DNA from: Robertmurraya massiliosenegalensis JC6
GTDB lineage: Bacteria; Bacillota; Bacilli; Bacillales; Cytobacillaceae
Assembly (NCBI RefSeq): GCF_000311725.1
Contig: NZ_HE978515.1
Coordinates: forward strand, 305,697 to 369,696
Direction of reading: 5' to 3'
DNA length: 64,000 nucleotides
Part shown: piece after piece, positions 17,280 to 25,571 of the stretch
Position numbering within the stretch: the stretch's first letter is position 1
Layout of the letters: every line of letters starts with the position of its first letter
Notes under the pieces: generated by a model
Databases searched by the model: none
What the model was told of the DNA's origin: nothing
Seen by the model: the letters and a program-made list of their open reading frames with translations, nothing else
Translations under genes and position numbers: made by a program

Positions 17280-17855
17280 TTAAGGAAGTAGAATCATTTC
17301 CTTATACATCACTTCTTTTTTTATACCACCGACTATTTTTGCTCTCACAACACCATCAGAGTCAATAAAATAGGATGTTGGATAGGAAAGAATGTCATAT
17401 TGACTTGCCACTTTCCCGCTTTCATCCATCAAAATAGGAAATGATAGTTTGTATTCCTCTGCAAACTTGTGAACATCTTCTCTATTTTTTTCTGTAATCG
17501 TCACATTTACAGCCAATACAACAAAATCATCTTCCTTATACTCCTCGTATAATGCCTCCATGTCTGGCATTTCTTCTTTACATGGCGGACACCAAGTCGC
17601 CCAAAAATTCAAGAGAATTTTTTTCCCGCGAAAGTCCTCTAATGCCACTTTTTTCCCTTCAAGTGTCATCAAAGAAAAGGACGGGGCTCGTTCTTCTATT
17701 TTAAGTCCAACTGGTAAGGATTCGGGATTTTCCATTCTTTCATATTTTGCACTCTGAATCGAGTCATTATTGCCACTGTTTTTTTTCAAGATGGTTCGAT
17801 CGATGATTACGAGAAGGATAATAATCGATACGAAAATCAGTAAAAATTTCTTCAT
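17280..17855 (-). CDS. membrane-anchored TlpA/ResA-type thiol-disulfide oxidoreductase
   Basis: 191 residues. An uncleaved N-terminal hydrophobic helix (residues 2-20) tethers a thioredoxin-fold domain outside the membrane. The active site is WCPPC in FWATWCPPCKEEMP (about 89-102), and the cis-Pro loop is SYPTSYFID. Related proteins are ResA (cytochrome c haem site reduction) and StoA (spore cortex synthesis). The acidic residue pattern does not decide between them, and no ccdA or res genes lie nearby. The ATG at 17855 has GGAG at good spacing. Confidence 0.88.
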   Translation of the reverse strand: MKKFLLIFVSIIILLVIIDRTILKKNSGNNDSIQSAKYERMENPESLPVGLKIEERAPSFSLMTLEGKKVALEDFRGKKILLNFWATWCPPCKEEMPDMEALYEEYKEDDFVVLAVNVTITEKNREDVHKFAEEYKLSFPILMDESGKVASQYDILSYPTSYFIDSDGVVRAKIVGGIKKEVMYKEMILLP

Positions 17856-17938
17856 CCACTAAACTCCTTCTTTATAAAAGGCTCCTTATATCGTTTTTAT
17901 TCTACTGAATTTTAAAGAAGGAAGCTATCTTTTTAACT

Positions 17939-18724
17939 TCAATGGTTACGATATCGATATATTTTCACGAGAAATGCAAGGAGTGCACAGCGTTCCTCTT
18001 TTGTTAAATCATCATCAAAGGATAATACAGGAGTATTCGCATCTTTAAAAAATTGATCCCACTCAAGTGGCATCCAGCCTTTACGCACTCGTCCGAGAGT
18101 TTGATTGTTCATGTTTTTGAAATGGATATCTGTAAAAAATCGTTCCGAATGCACTTTGATCGGAAAGGAAGCTTGAGGAAGGATGATATCAAAAACCTCT
18201 CCTTCCCGTTCTTGAATTGTCATTCGCAGTTCTCCATTTGGCTCATATACGTTTGCTTGATTTCTTTTCCATTTGAGTTTCATCACTAATTCGTTTTCAG
18301 CATTATAAAATCCATATTCTGCTGGGATCATTTTATCGAGAAAATAAGGGAGGAACCATCTTAGCTTCGTATAACGGACATCTTTTAATTCTCCTAATGC
18401 TACTCCTTTAGGACTGAAAAGAAGCATACGCAATGATGGGGCTGGCATAAAAGTAAGAAGAAACTCATTTTCACTTTGAAGGGAGAGGTTCATCTTATCT
18501 ACATGTAAATTCCCTTTTATATGCGCAGAACGCTCCTGATTCAAAAGATATGTTTGATAAGAGGAAAGGCTATACAGAAAAAAAGGGACTGCGGTCCATA
18601 CCACTTCTTTTCCTGGCAACAAAATCGTTAACGGGATGATTAGAACGATAACTGGTATAAGCGCAGCAATGCTTCCATTTAAGGATGTAATTGCTGTAGA
18701 ACGGTAAAATTGTTGAATATTCAT
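17939..18724 (-). CDS. membrane protein with a cytoplasmic beta-rich domain, unknown function
   Basis: 261 residues. Two hydrophobic segments (about 14-36 and 42-58) are followed by a soluble, beta-rich region (MKLKWKRNQANVYEPNGELRM and similar). That region is reminiscent of tubby/LURP-one-like barrels, but this is inference and no signature is decisive. The ATG at 18724 has GGAG 9 nt upstream. It is followed after 83 nt by the thioredoxin-like gene on the same strand, and preceded by a small membrane protein gene. No recognised family. Confidence 0.6.
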   Translation of the reverse strand: MNIQQFYRSTAITSLNGSIAALIPVIVLIIPLTILLPGKEVVWTAVPFFLYSLSSYQTYLLNQERSAHIKGNLHVDKMNLSLQSENEFLLTFMPAPSLRMLLFSPKGVALGELKDVRYTKLRWFLPYFLDKMIPAEYGFYNAENELVMKLKWKRNQANVYEPNGELRMTIQEREGEVFDIILPQASFPIKVHSERFFTDIHFKNMNNQTLGRVRKGWMPLEWDQFFKDANTPVLSFDDDLTKEERCALLAFLVKIYRYRNH

Positions 18725-18774
18725 CAGAAAAATCTCCTCTATTAGTCAATAATCTTTTTCGAATCTAGGATATG

Positions 18775-18963
18775 TCAATCAACTGATGGCTGCCGCTTTA
18801 TTTTCCTCTTCAAGTACTCTATCACTCTATGAAACAATCGTTTTAACTTGCCTTCCCATTGTGCAGGGCCAAGTACAATTCGATTAACAAGGAATTCTTT
18901 CAATTCTTCCAAAAACACTAGCACTAAAAATACGACGATCACTATAGTCAACCACGTCCACAT
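18775..18963 (-). CDS. small single-pass membrane protein
   Basis: 62 residues: one hydrophobic helix at 2-20 (WTWLTIVIVVFLVLVFL), then an amphipathic, strongly basic tail (KLKRLFHRVIEYLKRKIKRQ). The ATG at 18963 has GGAG 7 nt upstream. It lies 50 nt upstream of the previous gene and is probably in the same unit. No family recognised. A charged tail next to the membrane may interact with lipid headgroups or a partner, which is speculation. Confidence 0.6.
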   Translation of the reverse strand: MWTWLTIVIVVFLVLVFLEELKEFLVNRIVLGPAQWEGKLKRLFHRVIEYLKRKIKRQPSVD

Positions 18964-19094
18964 TGAAAGGCTCCTTCCTCATTCTAGTATGTAGTTTCCT
19001 CTACTATCACTATATTCGTCTTCCTCTTAATCATGCTTATTTTGTAAATCATTACTCTATTTTTACAACTACGATATTTAGTTTTCGATAGAAA

Positions 19095-19122
19095 AAAAGT
19101 CTAGGTATGTCCCTAGACTTTT
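19095..19122 (-). terminator. terminator after the DUF4870 gene
   Basis: Arms AAAAGTCTAGG and CCTAGACTTTT, 6-nt loop, followed by T residues on the minus strand, directly past the stop codon. Confidence 0.85.
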
Positions 19123-19123
19123 A

Positions 19124-19447
19124 CTATCGGATTAAGCGGAACACGAGCGGAATTTTGTAAGTAGTTCCTTCGTATGCTTTAATCGCTGCCACTATCGTAA
19201 AGATGAAATACAGTGCTCCCACAATCCAAATCGTAATAAATCCAATAAGGACAATCATCAAAAAGGTGCTTAAAAGGGTATATACTCCATAGGAAATAAA
19301 AAAGTTGAAATATTCTTTGCCGTAATAATCAACATAAGCAGAGTCGTCTTTTTTTATTAACCATATAATTAACGGACCAATAAAAACAGTGAAAAAACTA
19401 ACCACGAATATAAGTGTAGCAAATAATCGTTCGTCTTGACTTGGCAT
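19124..19447 (-). CDS. DUF4870/Tic20-like membrane protein
   Basis: 107 residues with an N-terminal SQDERLFA and three hydrophobic segments (about 9-30, 50-68, 72-90). The pattern GPLIIWLIKKDDSAYVDYYGKEYFNF is the hallmark of DUF4870 small membrane proteins; function unknown. The ATG at 19447 is preferred for its 8-nt spacing to GGGGGA; an ATG two codons upstream is too close. Transcribed alone, divergent from uppP. Confidence 0.85.
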   Translation of the reverse strand: MPSQDERLFATLIFVVSFFTVFIGPLIIWLIKKDDSAYVDYYGKEYFNFFISYGVYTLLSTFLMIVLIGFITIWIVGALYFIFTIVAAIKAYEGTTYKIPLVFRLIR

Positions 19448-19630
19448 CCTCATTCCCCCTCTTTAACTGAACTTAAAGTCGTCAAAAGAACTCTATATAT
19501 ACTATACGATTAAAAATGAAAAAAGTTCTCTTTCCTCTCTTCATATTGTGACCAAAGTGGTGACGATTCATGTTTATGTTCTCGAATTGGACATCATGAA
19601 TACATTTATAAAAGGACAACTTTAAAAAGG

Positions 19631-20425
19631 ATGATGATCATTGTGATGTCAAAACTAGAAGCGTTCATACTTGGGATTATCCAGGGCCTAACCGAATTTA
19701 TCCCCATTTCTAGCACAGGACATCTTTATTTGGGACGACATTTGTTTGGCCTTGATGAAGCTGGATTATTCCTCGATACGATGCTTCATGTGGGCACGTT
19801 ACTTGCTGTTCTTGTTGTCTATAAAGATGAACTCCTCCATATTGTTAAAAACCCATTAGGAAAACGCTCCTCATTACTGATGATTGGGACGATTCCTGCT
19901 GTCATTGTGGGTCTTCTCTTAAATGATTTATTTGATTCTATTTCCAAAACAGGGGTCACGATTGGGTGGGAATTTTTATTTACTGGTTTTATCCTGTGGA
20001 TGGCAGACAGCGTCAAAAAAGGGGCCAAAAAAATGGACAACATTACCTATGGAGATGCATTATTTATCGGAGCATTTCAAGCTGCAGCTATTTTTCCAGC
20101 AGTTTCGCGTTCTGGTTTAACGATTGCCGCTGGTCTTTTTCGAAAGCTTGACAGGGAAACTGCTGCTTATTTCTCATTCTTACTTTCTATTCCTACGATA
20201 TCAGGAGGAATTGTATTAGAAATGGGAGAATTAGTGTCCGGAAACATGGAAGCAGTCACTCTCGGTAGCCTTATTGTAGCCACGATTTCTTCTGCACTTT
20301 GCGGCTATTTTGCGATTGTTTGGATGATCAATTATTTGAAGAAGCGTTCATTAAAGGTTTTTGCTGTATATGTATGGATTCTAGGATTAGCTGTGTTAAC
20401 CTTTCAGCTGACTGGCGTTTTTTAG
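19631..20425 (+). CDS. uppP: undecaprenyl-diphosphatase UppP (BacA)
   Basis: Up to 264 residues. It dephosphorylates undecaprenyl diphosphate to the monophosphate lipid carrier for wall synthesis and confers bacitracin tolerance. The active-site motifs are QGLTEFIPISSTGH (about 19-32) and FPAVSRSGLT (about 155-164). About eight membrane segments are present. The start is unclear: ATG at 19631 and 19634 lie very near AAAAGG, while ATG at 19646 matches the usual family start (MSKLEAFILG) but is distant. dedA follows after 12 nt in the same operon. Confidence 0.95.
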   Translation: MMIIVMSKLEAFILGIIQGLTEFIPISSTGHLYLGRHLFGLDEAGLFLDTMLHVGTLLAVLVVYKDELLHIVKNPLGKRSSLLMIGTIPAVIVGLLLNDLFDSISKTGVTIGWEFLFTGFILWMADSVKKGAKKMDNITYGDALFIGAFQAAAIFPAVSRSGLTIAAGLFRKLDRETAAYFSFLLSIPTISGGIVLEMGELVSGNMEAVTLGSLIVATISSALCGYFAIVWMINYLKKRSLKVFAVYVWILGLAVLTFQLTGVF

Positions 20426-20437
20426 GGGCGGATCTGT

Positions 20438-21037
20438 ATGCATGAGATGATATCGAACATTTTCGATTTACTGTCAGAGCTAGGGTATTTTGGGATATTA
20501 TTTGGTCTTATGATCGAAGTTATTCCAAGTGAAATTGTGTTAAGTTATGGTGGCTATTTAATTAGTACAGGCCAAATCCATTTTTTCGGAGCTCTCCTTT
20601 GCGGGGTCCTAGGCGGCACGGTTGCACAGTTATTTTTATATTGGCTAGGAGCATACGGTGGAAGACCCTTTTTGGAGAAGTATGGGAAATATCTCTTTAT
20701 CCACCCAAAGCATCTTAATGCCTCAGAACATTGGTTCAAAAAATATGGGACGGGAGTGATCTTTTCTGCACGGTTCATCCCTGTGATTCGTCACGCCATT
20801 TCCATTCCAGCTGGAATTGCAAGAATGCCTATTTCTCATTTTACGATGCTTACGATTGGCGCAATGATTCCATGGACGATTTTATTTCTTTTACTTGGAA
20901 TCGAACTCGGCGATCATTGGAAGATGATTGAAGAATATTCTCGCCCTTTTTTACTCCCGATTATTGGGATATCCCTCGTTGGAATCACCCTTTACTTACT
21001 GTTTACATTTATAAAAGAAAAAGGAAAAAAATCTTAA
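20438..21037 (+). CDS. DedA-family membrane protein, possible undecaprenyl-phosphate translocase
   Basis: 199 residues with re-entrant-like and membrane segments typical of DedA. Conserved are the acidic pair in MIEVIPSEIVLSYGG, GGRPFLEKYGKY, and the arginine/proline motif FSARFIPVIRHAISIPAG. The family includes B. subtilis UptA (YngC), recently described as returning undecaprenyl phosphate across the membrane. Position 12 nt after uppP fits that role: the phosphatase makes the lipid and DedA flips it. The exact lipid is inferred from context. Confidence 0.85.
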   Translation: MHEMISNIFDLLSELGYFGILFGLMIEVIPSEIVLSYGGYLISTGQIHFFGALLCGVLGGTVAQLFLYWLGAYGGRPFLEKYGKYLFIHPKHLNASEHWFKKYGTGVIFSARFIPVIRHAISIPAGIARMPISHFTMLTIGAMIPWTILFLLLGIELGDHWKMIEEYSRPFLLPIIGISLVGITLYLLFTFIKEKGKKS

Positions 21038-21130
21038 AATTTTTTCATAAAAAACCTATTTCCTTTTTCAATAATTTCTTGTATTATACAGAAAGAATAC
21101 TGAATGTATTAAAAACAAAAAGCAATAGGG

Positions 21131-21259
21131 AAGGCAAATGGTGCGCCACCAGTGTGTATGATCTGGTTCTAGTGGGTTCGATTCCCACCCCGAAATTTTT
21201 TAGCACGATTATAAAAAATTTCGAGGTGGGTCTTAGTCTCTTTATGCATGGAATAAGAC
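21131..21259 (+). ncRNA. structured leader with tRNA-like arms and competing hairpins
   Basis: Between dedA and the acetyltransferase gene. It contains GGTG-CGC-CACC (21140-21150), ACCAG-10 nt-CTGGT (21148-21167), and a perfect T-arm-like GTGGG-TTCGATT-CCCAC (21172-21188). A long hairpin at 21184-21230 (outer CCCACC/GGTGGG, inner CGAAATTTTTTA/TAAAAAATTTCG) shares CCCAC with the T-like arm, so the two exclude each other. A further GTCTTA/TAAGAC pairing follows. No acceptor stem or CCA exists. It may be a leader that switches structure or a decayed tRNA; no Rfam class was recognised. Confidence 0.45.
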
Positions 21260-21286
21260 TGTCCTCATTCATGGAGGGAATTACTC

Positions 21287-21847
21287 ATGCTTAAAAAACG
21301 CGAACTTCAAGACAGTCATGCATTATATGAGTGGATGATCCACCCTGATGTCTTCCCTTTTGTGCGTCATAAAGCCGACTCATTGGACGAATTTTTATTT
21401 CTCACAAGGCAAACAATTGAGGCAGAGGAACGCGGGGAACTCATTTCACGTACAATTCTTGATGAGTGGGGAAATCCGATTGGAACGATAAATTTATTTG
21501 ATATTAAAGAGCAAGCGGGGTTTTTAGGTACGTGGATCGGAAAACCTTTCCATGGAAAAGGCTATAACAAATTAGCAAAAGATGCCTTTTTTGAGGAGAT
21601 CTTTTATAGTTTAAATATCGAAACAGTCTATATGCGGATTCGTAAAGAAAATATTCGTTCACAGAAAGCAGCTGAGAAGCTTCCGTATGTGATCCATGCC
21701 AATGAAACGAGAAAAGAGATTTTTCAACAGTTAAATGGCTCAGAGCATCTCTATAATTTATATGAAATCCCAAAGGATCTCTATACTTTACATGTATTAC
21801 GACATGGACATGAGCAACAAGAAGCAGCTCATTTGTTAGAAGCGTAA
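21287..21847 (+). CDS. GNAT-family N-acetyltransferase
   Basis: 186 residues. The RimJ/RimL-type pattern is visible: an HPDVFPFVRH substrate block, GTINLFDI, the acetyl-CoA loop in WIGKPFHGKGYNKLAKDAFF (about 85-104), and RIRKENIRSQKAAEKLPY near 125. In that last block the usual EKxGF is altered to EKLPY. The C-terminal 40 residues (LYEIPKDLYTLHVLRHGHEQ) extend past the core. Substrate unknown. The ATG at 21287 follows GGAGGG with 8 nt spacing. The structured leader directly upstream suggests post-transcriptional control. Confidence 0.82.
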   Translation: MLKKRELQDSHALYEWMIHPDVFPFVRHKADSLDEFLFLTRQTIEAEERGELISRTILDEWGNPIGTINLFDIKEQAGFLGTWIGKPFHGKGYNKLAKDAFFEEIFYSLNIETVYMRIRKENIRSQKAAEKLPYVIHANETRKEIFQQLNGSEHLYNLYEIPKDLYTLHVLRHGHEQQEAAHLLEA

Positions 21848-21910
21848 CCAAAAAAACAATATGAGTGTTGTATCGGAACCTCTTTTTACTAAATAAATAA
21901 GTGAACGTTA

Positions 21911-22033
21911 AATAAGCGGAGATTTTCCTGTTACATGCCTCAACGGTGCTCATTTCAGGTAAATAACAGGAGGGGTTTTCGCTTATACAATTATTACGTT
22001 TTTTTAAGCAATAGGTGGAATTTCTCCTGCTAT
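21911..22033. repeat. dispersed intergenic element, degenerate copy D
   Basis: Three diverged 23-24-nt units at 21911-21934, 21963-21986 and 22010-22033 (AATAAGCGGAGATTTTCCTG, ATAACAGGAGGGGTTTTCGC and AATAGGTGGAATTTCTCCTG starts) lie between the convergent GNAT and yflJ genes. The linkers do not match the full copies well, so this is partial or eroded. The remainder of 21848-22149 shows only the yflJ terminator. Confidence 0.65.
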
Positions 22034-22116
22034 ATTAGCTTTTTTCATGTGCTTTATTCATGTTATCCGACTATTTATCTGCTTTAGAATGTAACCTGAT
22101 TCCTCGAACCAAAATA

Positions 22117-22143
22117 AGAAGGCACCCGTAAACGGAGCCTTCT
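22117..22143 (-). terminator. terminator after yflJ
   Basis: Arms AGAAGGC and GCCTTCT with an inner CCG/CGG pairing, followed by TTATTTT on the minus strand. Confidence 0.7.
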
Positions 22144-22149
22144 ACTTCT

Positions 22150-22299
22150 TTAATCTTTCTTCTCGGTCAATTGAAGATAAATATTTCGCAATACATATGC
22201 TTTGTATAATTCCAGTTTTTTTCGCTCTACCGGATGATAATGAACGCCAAGTTCTTTTAATTTTTGCACATACCAACCCTTTGATCCTTGATAAGCCAC
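22150..22299 (-). CDS. yflJ: YflJ-family (DUF2639) small protein
   Basis: 49 residues. The motif AYQGSKGWYVQKLKELGVHYHP is characteristic of the short YflJ family of Bacillus (DUF2639), function unknown. The GTG at 22299 is chosen because AGAGGAG lies 7 nt upstream and it gives the family N-terminus. An ATG two codons upstream at 22305 sits too close to the same site. It is transcribed alone with its own terminator. Confidence 0.8.
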   Translation of the reverse strand: MAYQGSKGWYVQKLKELGVHYHPVERKKLELYKAYVLRNIYLQLTEKKD

Positions 22300-22460
22300 C
22301 TTCATTCTCCTCTCAATCACGCATGTTCCTACACTATATGAACTAAAAACCACTTATATGTTAAATGAATTCAATTTCGTTGTTGTTGGCATACGTATAC
22401 TTCCCTTAGATATGATATAATCCATTCTTGTAGCAGAAATTTCTAGAAGAGGTAACGAAC

Positions 22461-23822
22461 ATGGATCAGACCTATAGTAAAAAAGAAAAAAGTAAACAGC
22501 TTCTCCATATCTTAATTCCTATTTTAATTACTCAATTCGGAATGTTCTCCATGAATTTCTTTGATACGATGATGTCGGGAAGATTCAGTCCAAATGACTT
22601 AGCAGGCGTTGCCATCGGTTCATCTATTTGGGTGGCAGTTTTTTCAGGACTTAGTGGAATTTTATTAGCAGTGACACCCATTGTTTCTCAACTTATAGGT
22701 GGAAAAAAGGAGAATGATGTCGCCTATAATGTTATTCAAGCCATCTATTTAAGTTTTTTAATTGGAATCGCGGTTATAATTAGCGGCATTCTTTTCTTGG
22801 ATCCATTGCTAAATGTAATGAGCTTAGAGTCAGAAGTACGACGGATTGCCACGGATTATTTAACAGCATTAAGTTTTGGAATCCTTCCCTTATTCGTCTA
22901 TAATGTACTTCGCTCGTTTATTGACGCATTAGGAAAAACGCGCGTTTCAATGTTCATCACTTTGTCAGCATTGCCCATTAATGTATTCTTTAATTACGTC
23001 CTTATTTTTGGAAAATTAGGCTTACCAAAGCTCGGCGGAGTTGGAGCCGGTTATGCATCAACGATCACCTATTGGCTAATTATGGGAATCGCATTATTCG
23101 TGACAGCAAAACAACACCCATTCTCTTCTTATCGACTATTTAAATCTTTCCATCGTTTATCGATTAAAAAATGGAAAGAAATTTTAATTATCGGTGTACC
23201 AATAGGCTTTTCGATCTTTTTTGAAACGAGTATTTTTTCAGCTGTTACTCTGTTAATGAGTGTCTTCGATACGATTACGATTGCTTCCTATCAAGCTGCT
23301 GTGAACTTTGCTTCATTTTTGTACATGGTTCCATTAAGTATTTCCATGGCCTTAACCATTTTAGTTGGCTTTGAAGTAGGAGCAGGAAGGTTAAAAGACG
23401 CTAAAGTTTATAGCTGGCTCGGCGTATCAATGGGTGTGATGATGGCGATTTTATGTGGCCTCATCTTATTAATATTCCGTTTTGAAATTGCTAGTCTCTA
23501 CACAACCGATGCAAAAGTATTAGAATTGACCGCCCATTTCTTATTGTTTGCCCTCTTCTTCCAATTGTCAGATGCGATTCAGGCGCCGATACAAGGAGCA
23601 TTAAGAGGCTACAAAGATGTCAATATGACGCTAATGATGTCATTCATATCATATTGGGTAATCGGTTTACCAGTCGGCTATTGTTTAGCGACATTTACAA
23701 GCTTAGGTCCGGTTGGCTATTGGATTGGATTAATTAGCGGATTAGCGATTGGGGCTCTGACCTTAAGTATGAGGCTTATTTATATTCAAAAAAGAAAATT
23801 TAAACATCCATTAGAAGTGTAA
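22461..23822 (+). CDS. MATE-family multidrug/metabolite efflux transporter
   Basis: 453 residues with about twelve membrane segments in two homologous halves. Family features are the N-terminal LIPILITQFGMFSMNFFDTMMSG, GSSIWVAVFSG, and VPLSISMALTILVGFEVGAG in the second half. MATE proteins exchange protons or sodium for cationic drugs or metabolites; NorM- or YeeO-type subgroups cannot be resolved here. The ATG at 22461 follows AGAGGTAA. A TATAAT-like box at about 22425 may belong to its promoter. Transcribed alone. Confidence 0.93.
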   Translation: MDQTYSKKEKSKQLLHILIPILITQFGMFSMNFFDTMMSGRFSPNDLAGVAIGSSIWVAVFSGLSGILLAVTPIVSQLIGGKKENDVAYNVIQAIYLSFLIGIAVIISGILFLDPLLNVMSLESEVRRIATDYLTALSFGILPLFVYNVLRSFIDALGKTRVSMFITLSALPINVFFNYVLIFGKLGLPKLGGVGAGYASTITYWLIMGIALFVTAKQHPFSSYRLFKSFHRLSIKKWKEILIIGVPIGFSIFFETSIFSAVTLLMSVFDTITIASYQAAVNFASFLYMVPLSISMALTILVGFEVGAGRLKDAKVYSWLGVSMGVMMAILCGLILLIFRFEIASLYTTDAKVLELTAHFLLFALFFQLSDAIQAPIQGALRGYKDVNMTLMMSFISYWVIGLPVGYCLATFTSLGPVGYWIGLISGLAIGALTLSMRLIYIQKRKFKHPLEV

Positions 23823-23980
23823 TAGAAAGGATTTTTTTGCAAACATTGTTGCTATTTAGTCATCGATAGGAGAATAGAGCCCTATTATTACTCGTTAAAT
23901 TAGGCTCAAGTAAGCGATAATTGCCGTTCAAAAATAATATGTGTTCTAAAACCTCATTTACGAAAACAGTGAATAGAAAA

Positions 23981-24007
23981 AAACAGCGGACATGAAGTTC
24001 GCTGTTT
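23981..24007 (-). terminator. terminator after the SDR gene
   Basis: Arms AAACAGCGGAC and GTTCGCTGTTT (one mismatch) around a short loop, followed by TTTT on the minus strand, beside the stop at 24010. Confidence 0.7.
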
Positions 24008-24009
24008 AT

Positions 24010-24801
24010 TTACCTGTTAGAAGGTTTGTTATGCAATTTTTTCGCTTTACCCAGGACGTCTTTTGAGCCTGTAATTGGAATAATACTCCCTGTAATAAAG
24101 CTAGATTTCTCCGACACCAAAAAGGAAATCACTCTAGAAATATCTTCCCCTGTTCCTGGTCGTCCGACTGGAGTATCCCTATCAAAGACGTTTAAGGCGT
24201 CTGCAATGTCTTTTTCTTTCCATTCACCTATAATATCACCTGGACAAACCATATTGACTGTAATTCCGTTTTCTGCTTCTTCTAAAGCCATCGTTTTCGT
24301 CAAAGACGCAAGTCCTGTTTTAGCGGCAGCAAATGCCGAACGATAGATCCATCCAGGAGCAGATTCTACACGGTCAAAGCCGACGGTGACGATACGTCCC
24401 CATTGTTGCTCTCTCATCTTTGGTATTAATAATTTCGATAAATAGAATACGGCATTTAAATTTCCATTGATGATGTAATTCCATTCCTCAAAGGTGTAAT
24501 CAACCATCTCTTTTCGTTTATGTACATATGGCCCAGCATTATGAATGAGAATATCAATCGTCGGCGAAAAGTGTAAAGCAGCCTCAACCAGCTTTTGACA
24601 ATCCTCCACTTTTGTTAGATCACCTTGGACAGTCATGTTCTGAACTCCGTATGAATTTAACTCATTTACCAGCTCTTTTGCTTGATCTTCGCTGCTTCGG
24701 TAATTAATGACTAGGTTCATGCCGCTCGCAGCAAGCTCTAACGCCGTTTTTTTTCCAATTCCCGTCGCTCCACCGGTTATAAGTGCGGTTCTTTGTTTCA
24801 A
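24010..24801 (-). CDS. short-chain dehydrogenase/reductase lacking the catalytic Tyr
   Basis: 263 residues with a clear SDR cofactor fold: TGGATGIG (9-16) and HNAG (87-90). The usual YxxxK active site reads FAAAK, with Phe157 in the Tyr position and Lys161 kept. The usual Ser position, 13 residues upstream, is Arg144. The oxidoreductase chemistry of classical SDRs is therefore doubtful, although binding of NAD(P) looks intact. The C-terminal ITGSIIPITGS block is normal. The TTG at 24801 follows GAGG with 8 nt spacing. Transcribed alone. Confidence 0.85.
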   Translation of the reverse strand: MKQRTALITGGATGIGKKTALELAASGMNLVINYRSSEDQAKELVNELNSYGVQNMTVQGDLTKVEDCQKLVEAALHFSPTIDILIHNAGPYVHKRKEMVDYTFEEWNYIINGNLNAVFYLSKLLIPKMREQQWGRIVTVGFDRVESAPGWIYRSAFAAAKTGLASLTKTMALEEAENGITVNMVCPGDIIGEWKEKDIADALNVFDRDTPVGRPGTGEDISRVISFLVSEKSSFITGSIIPITGSKDVLGKAKKLHNKPSNR

Positions 24802-25016
24802 ATGACTAACCTCACAATATGAATATACTTAATCATTAGTCCCATCATGAATGGACTCCTACTCCTATACTAAAAAGAATTTGCAAGATATGCAAACAAT
24901 CCGTCTGTTTTCCCAACTTCAACGTTCATTTGGAATCCGTTAAAAAATAACCCAAACCCACTTTTTTGCATAAGATGGTACTATCTTGAGCGCTTTATTT
25001 AGAAAGGAAGAACTCA

Positions 25017-25490
25017 ATGTTTCCGTGGAATTTTACTCCGTTTAATAAAGATACAATAAAAAAACTTCAGCAAATGAAACCTGAGGAAATCGAGAAGTAT
25101 GTAAATGAGATGCTTGGAAAAATGATGCCGACAGAAATGCAAGGAATGAATTTTTCCAAAGGCAGCAATCCGTTTAACATTTCAGCTAATCCGACAGAAG
25201 AGAGTAATCATGAACTTCAAGCGAAGGTATTTGAAACACATGATGATGTATATGTCATGATCCCTGTCAAAGATAGAAACGATGTCAATAAGATGAGAAT
25301 CTACCATACTTCTAACCAGCTTATTATTGAGCATTTTCCAGAAGCCGAAGACAAACAAACGATCACGCTACCAGCGATTGTGAAGAAAAAGGGGTCGAGA
25401 GCCTCCTTTAAGGAGGGCACTCTTGAAATTAAACTTCCTAAATCGATCCACATGCAATACACAGAGATTGATGTTAGGGAGTATGAGTAA
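25017..25490 (+). CDS. Hsp20/alpha-crystallin-like protein (GerT-like)
   Basis: 157 residues. The first 60 residues are a Met- and Pro-rich segment (PFNKDTIKKLQQMKPEEIEKYV and so on). The remainder resembles an alpha-crystallin domain: alternating beta-strand blocks HELQAKVFETHDDVYVMIPV, NQLIIEHFP and a closing GTLEIKLPK. The Bacillus GerT germination protein and related spore Hsp20-like proteins share this layout. Whether it is a coat/germination factor or a general small heat-shock protein is not decided by sequence. The ATG at 25017 has AAAGGAAG upstream. Confidence 0.75.
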   Translation: MFPWNFTPFNKDTIKKLQQMKPEEIEKYVNEMLGKMMPTEMQGMNFSKGSNPFNISANPTEESNHELQAKVFETHDDVYVMIPVKDRNDVNKMRIYHTSNQLIIEHFPEAEDKQTITLPAIVKKKGSRASFKEGTLEIKLPKSIHMQYTEIDVREYE

Positions 25491-25571
25491 TGTTATAGGG
25501 AATGAACATTTCTATCGGTCAACAGGCTTATTCTTATCGACAGACTCAAAGAGTCATTCCCCAACATGTCC

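Noticed and set aside
21131..21200. A functional tRNA gene
   Set aside because: The T-like arm is perfect, but the middle loop has 10 nt instead of 7, the flanks cannot form an acceptor stem and there is no CCA.
21079..21294. Open frames on both strands over the structured leader (including LVLVGSIPTP)
   Set aside because: VGSIPTP-type peptides arise from translating T-arm-like sequence; no ribosome site precedes them and the RNA pairing explains the region better.
21504..21953. 149-codon minus-strand frame over the GNAT gene
   Set aside because: Antisense to a well-supported gene with good start and domain content; no ribosome site of its own.
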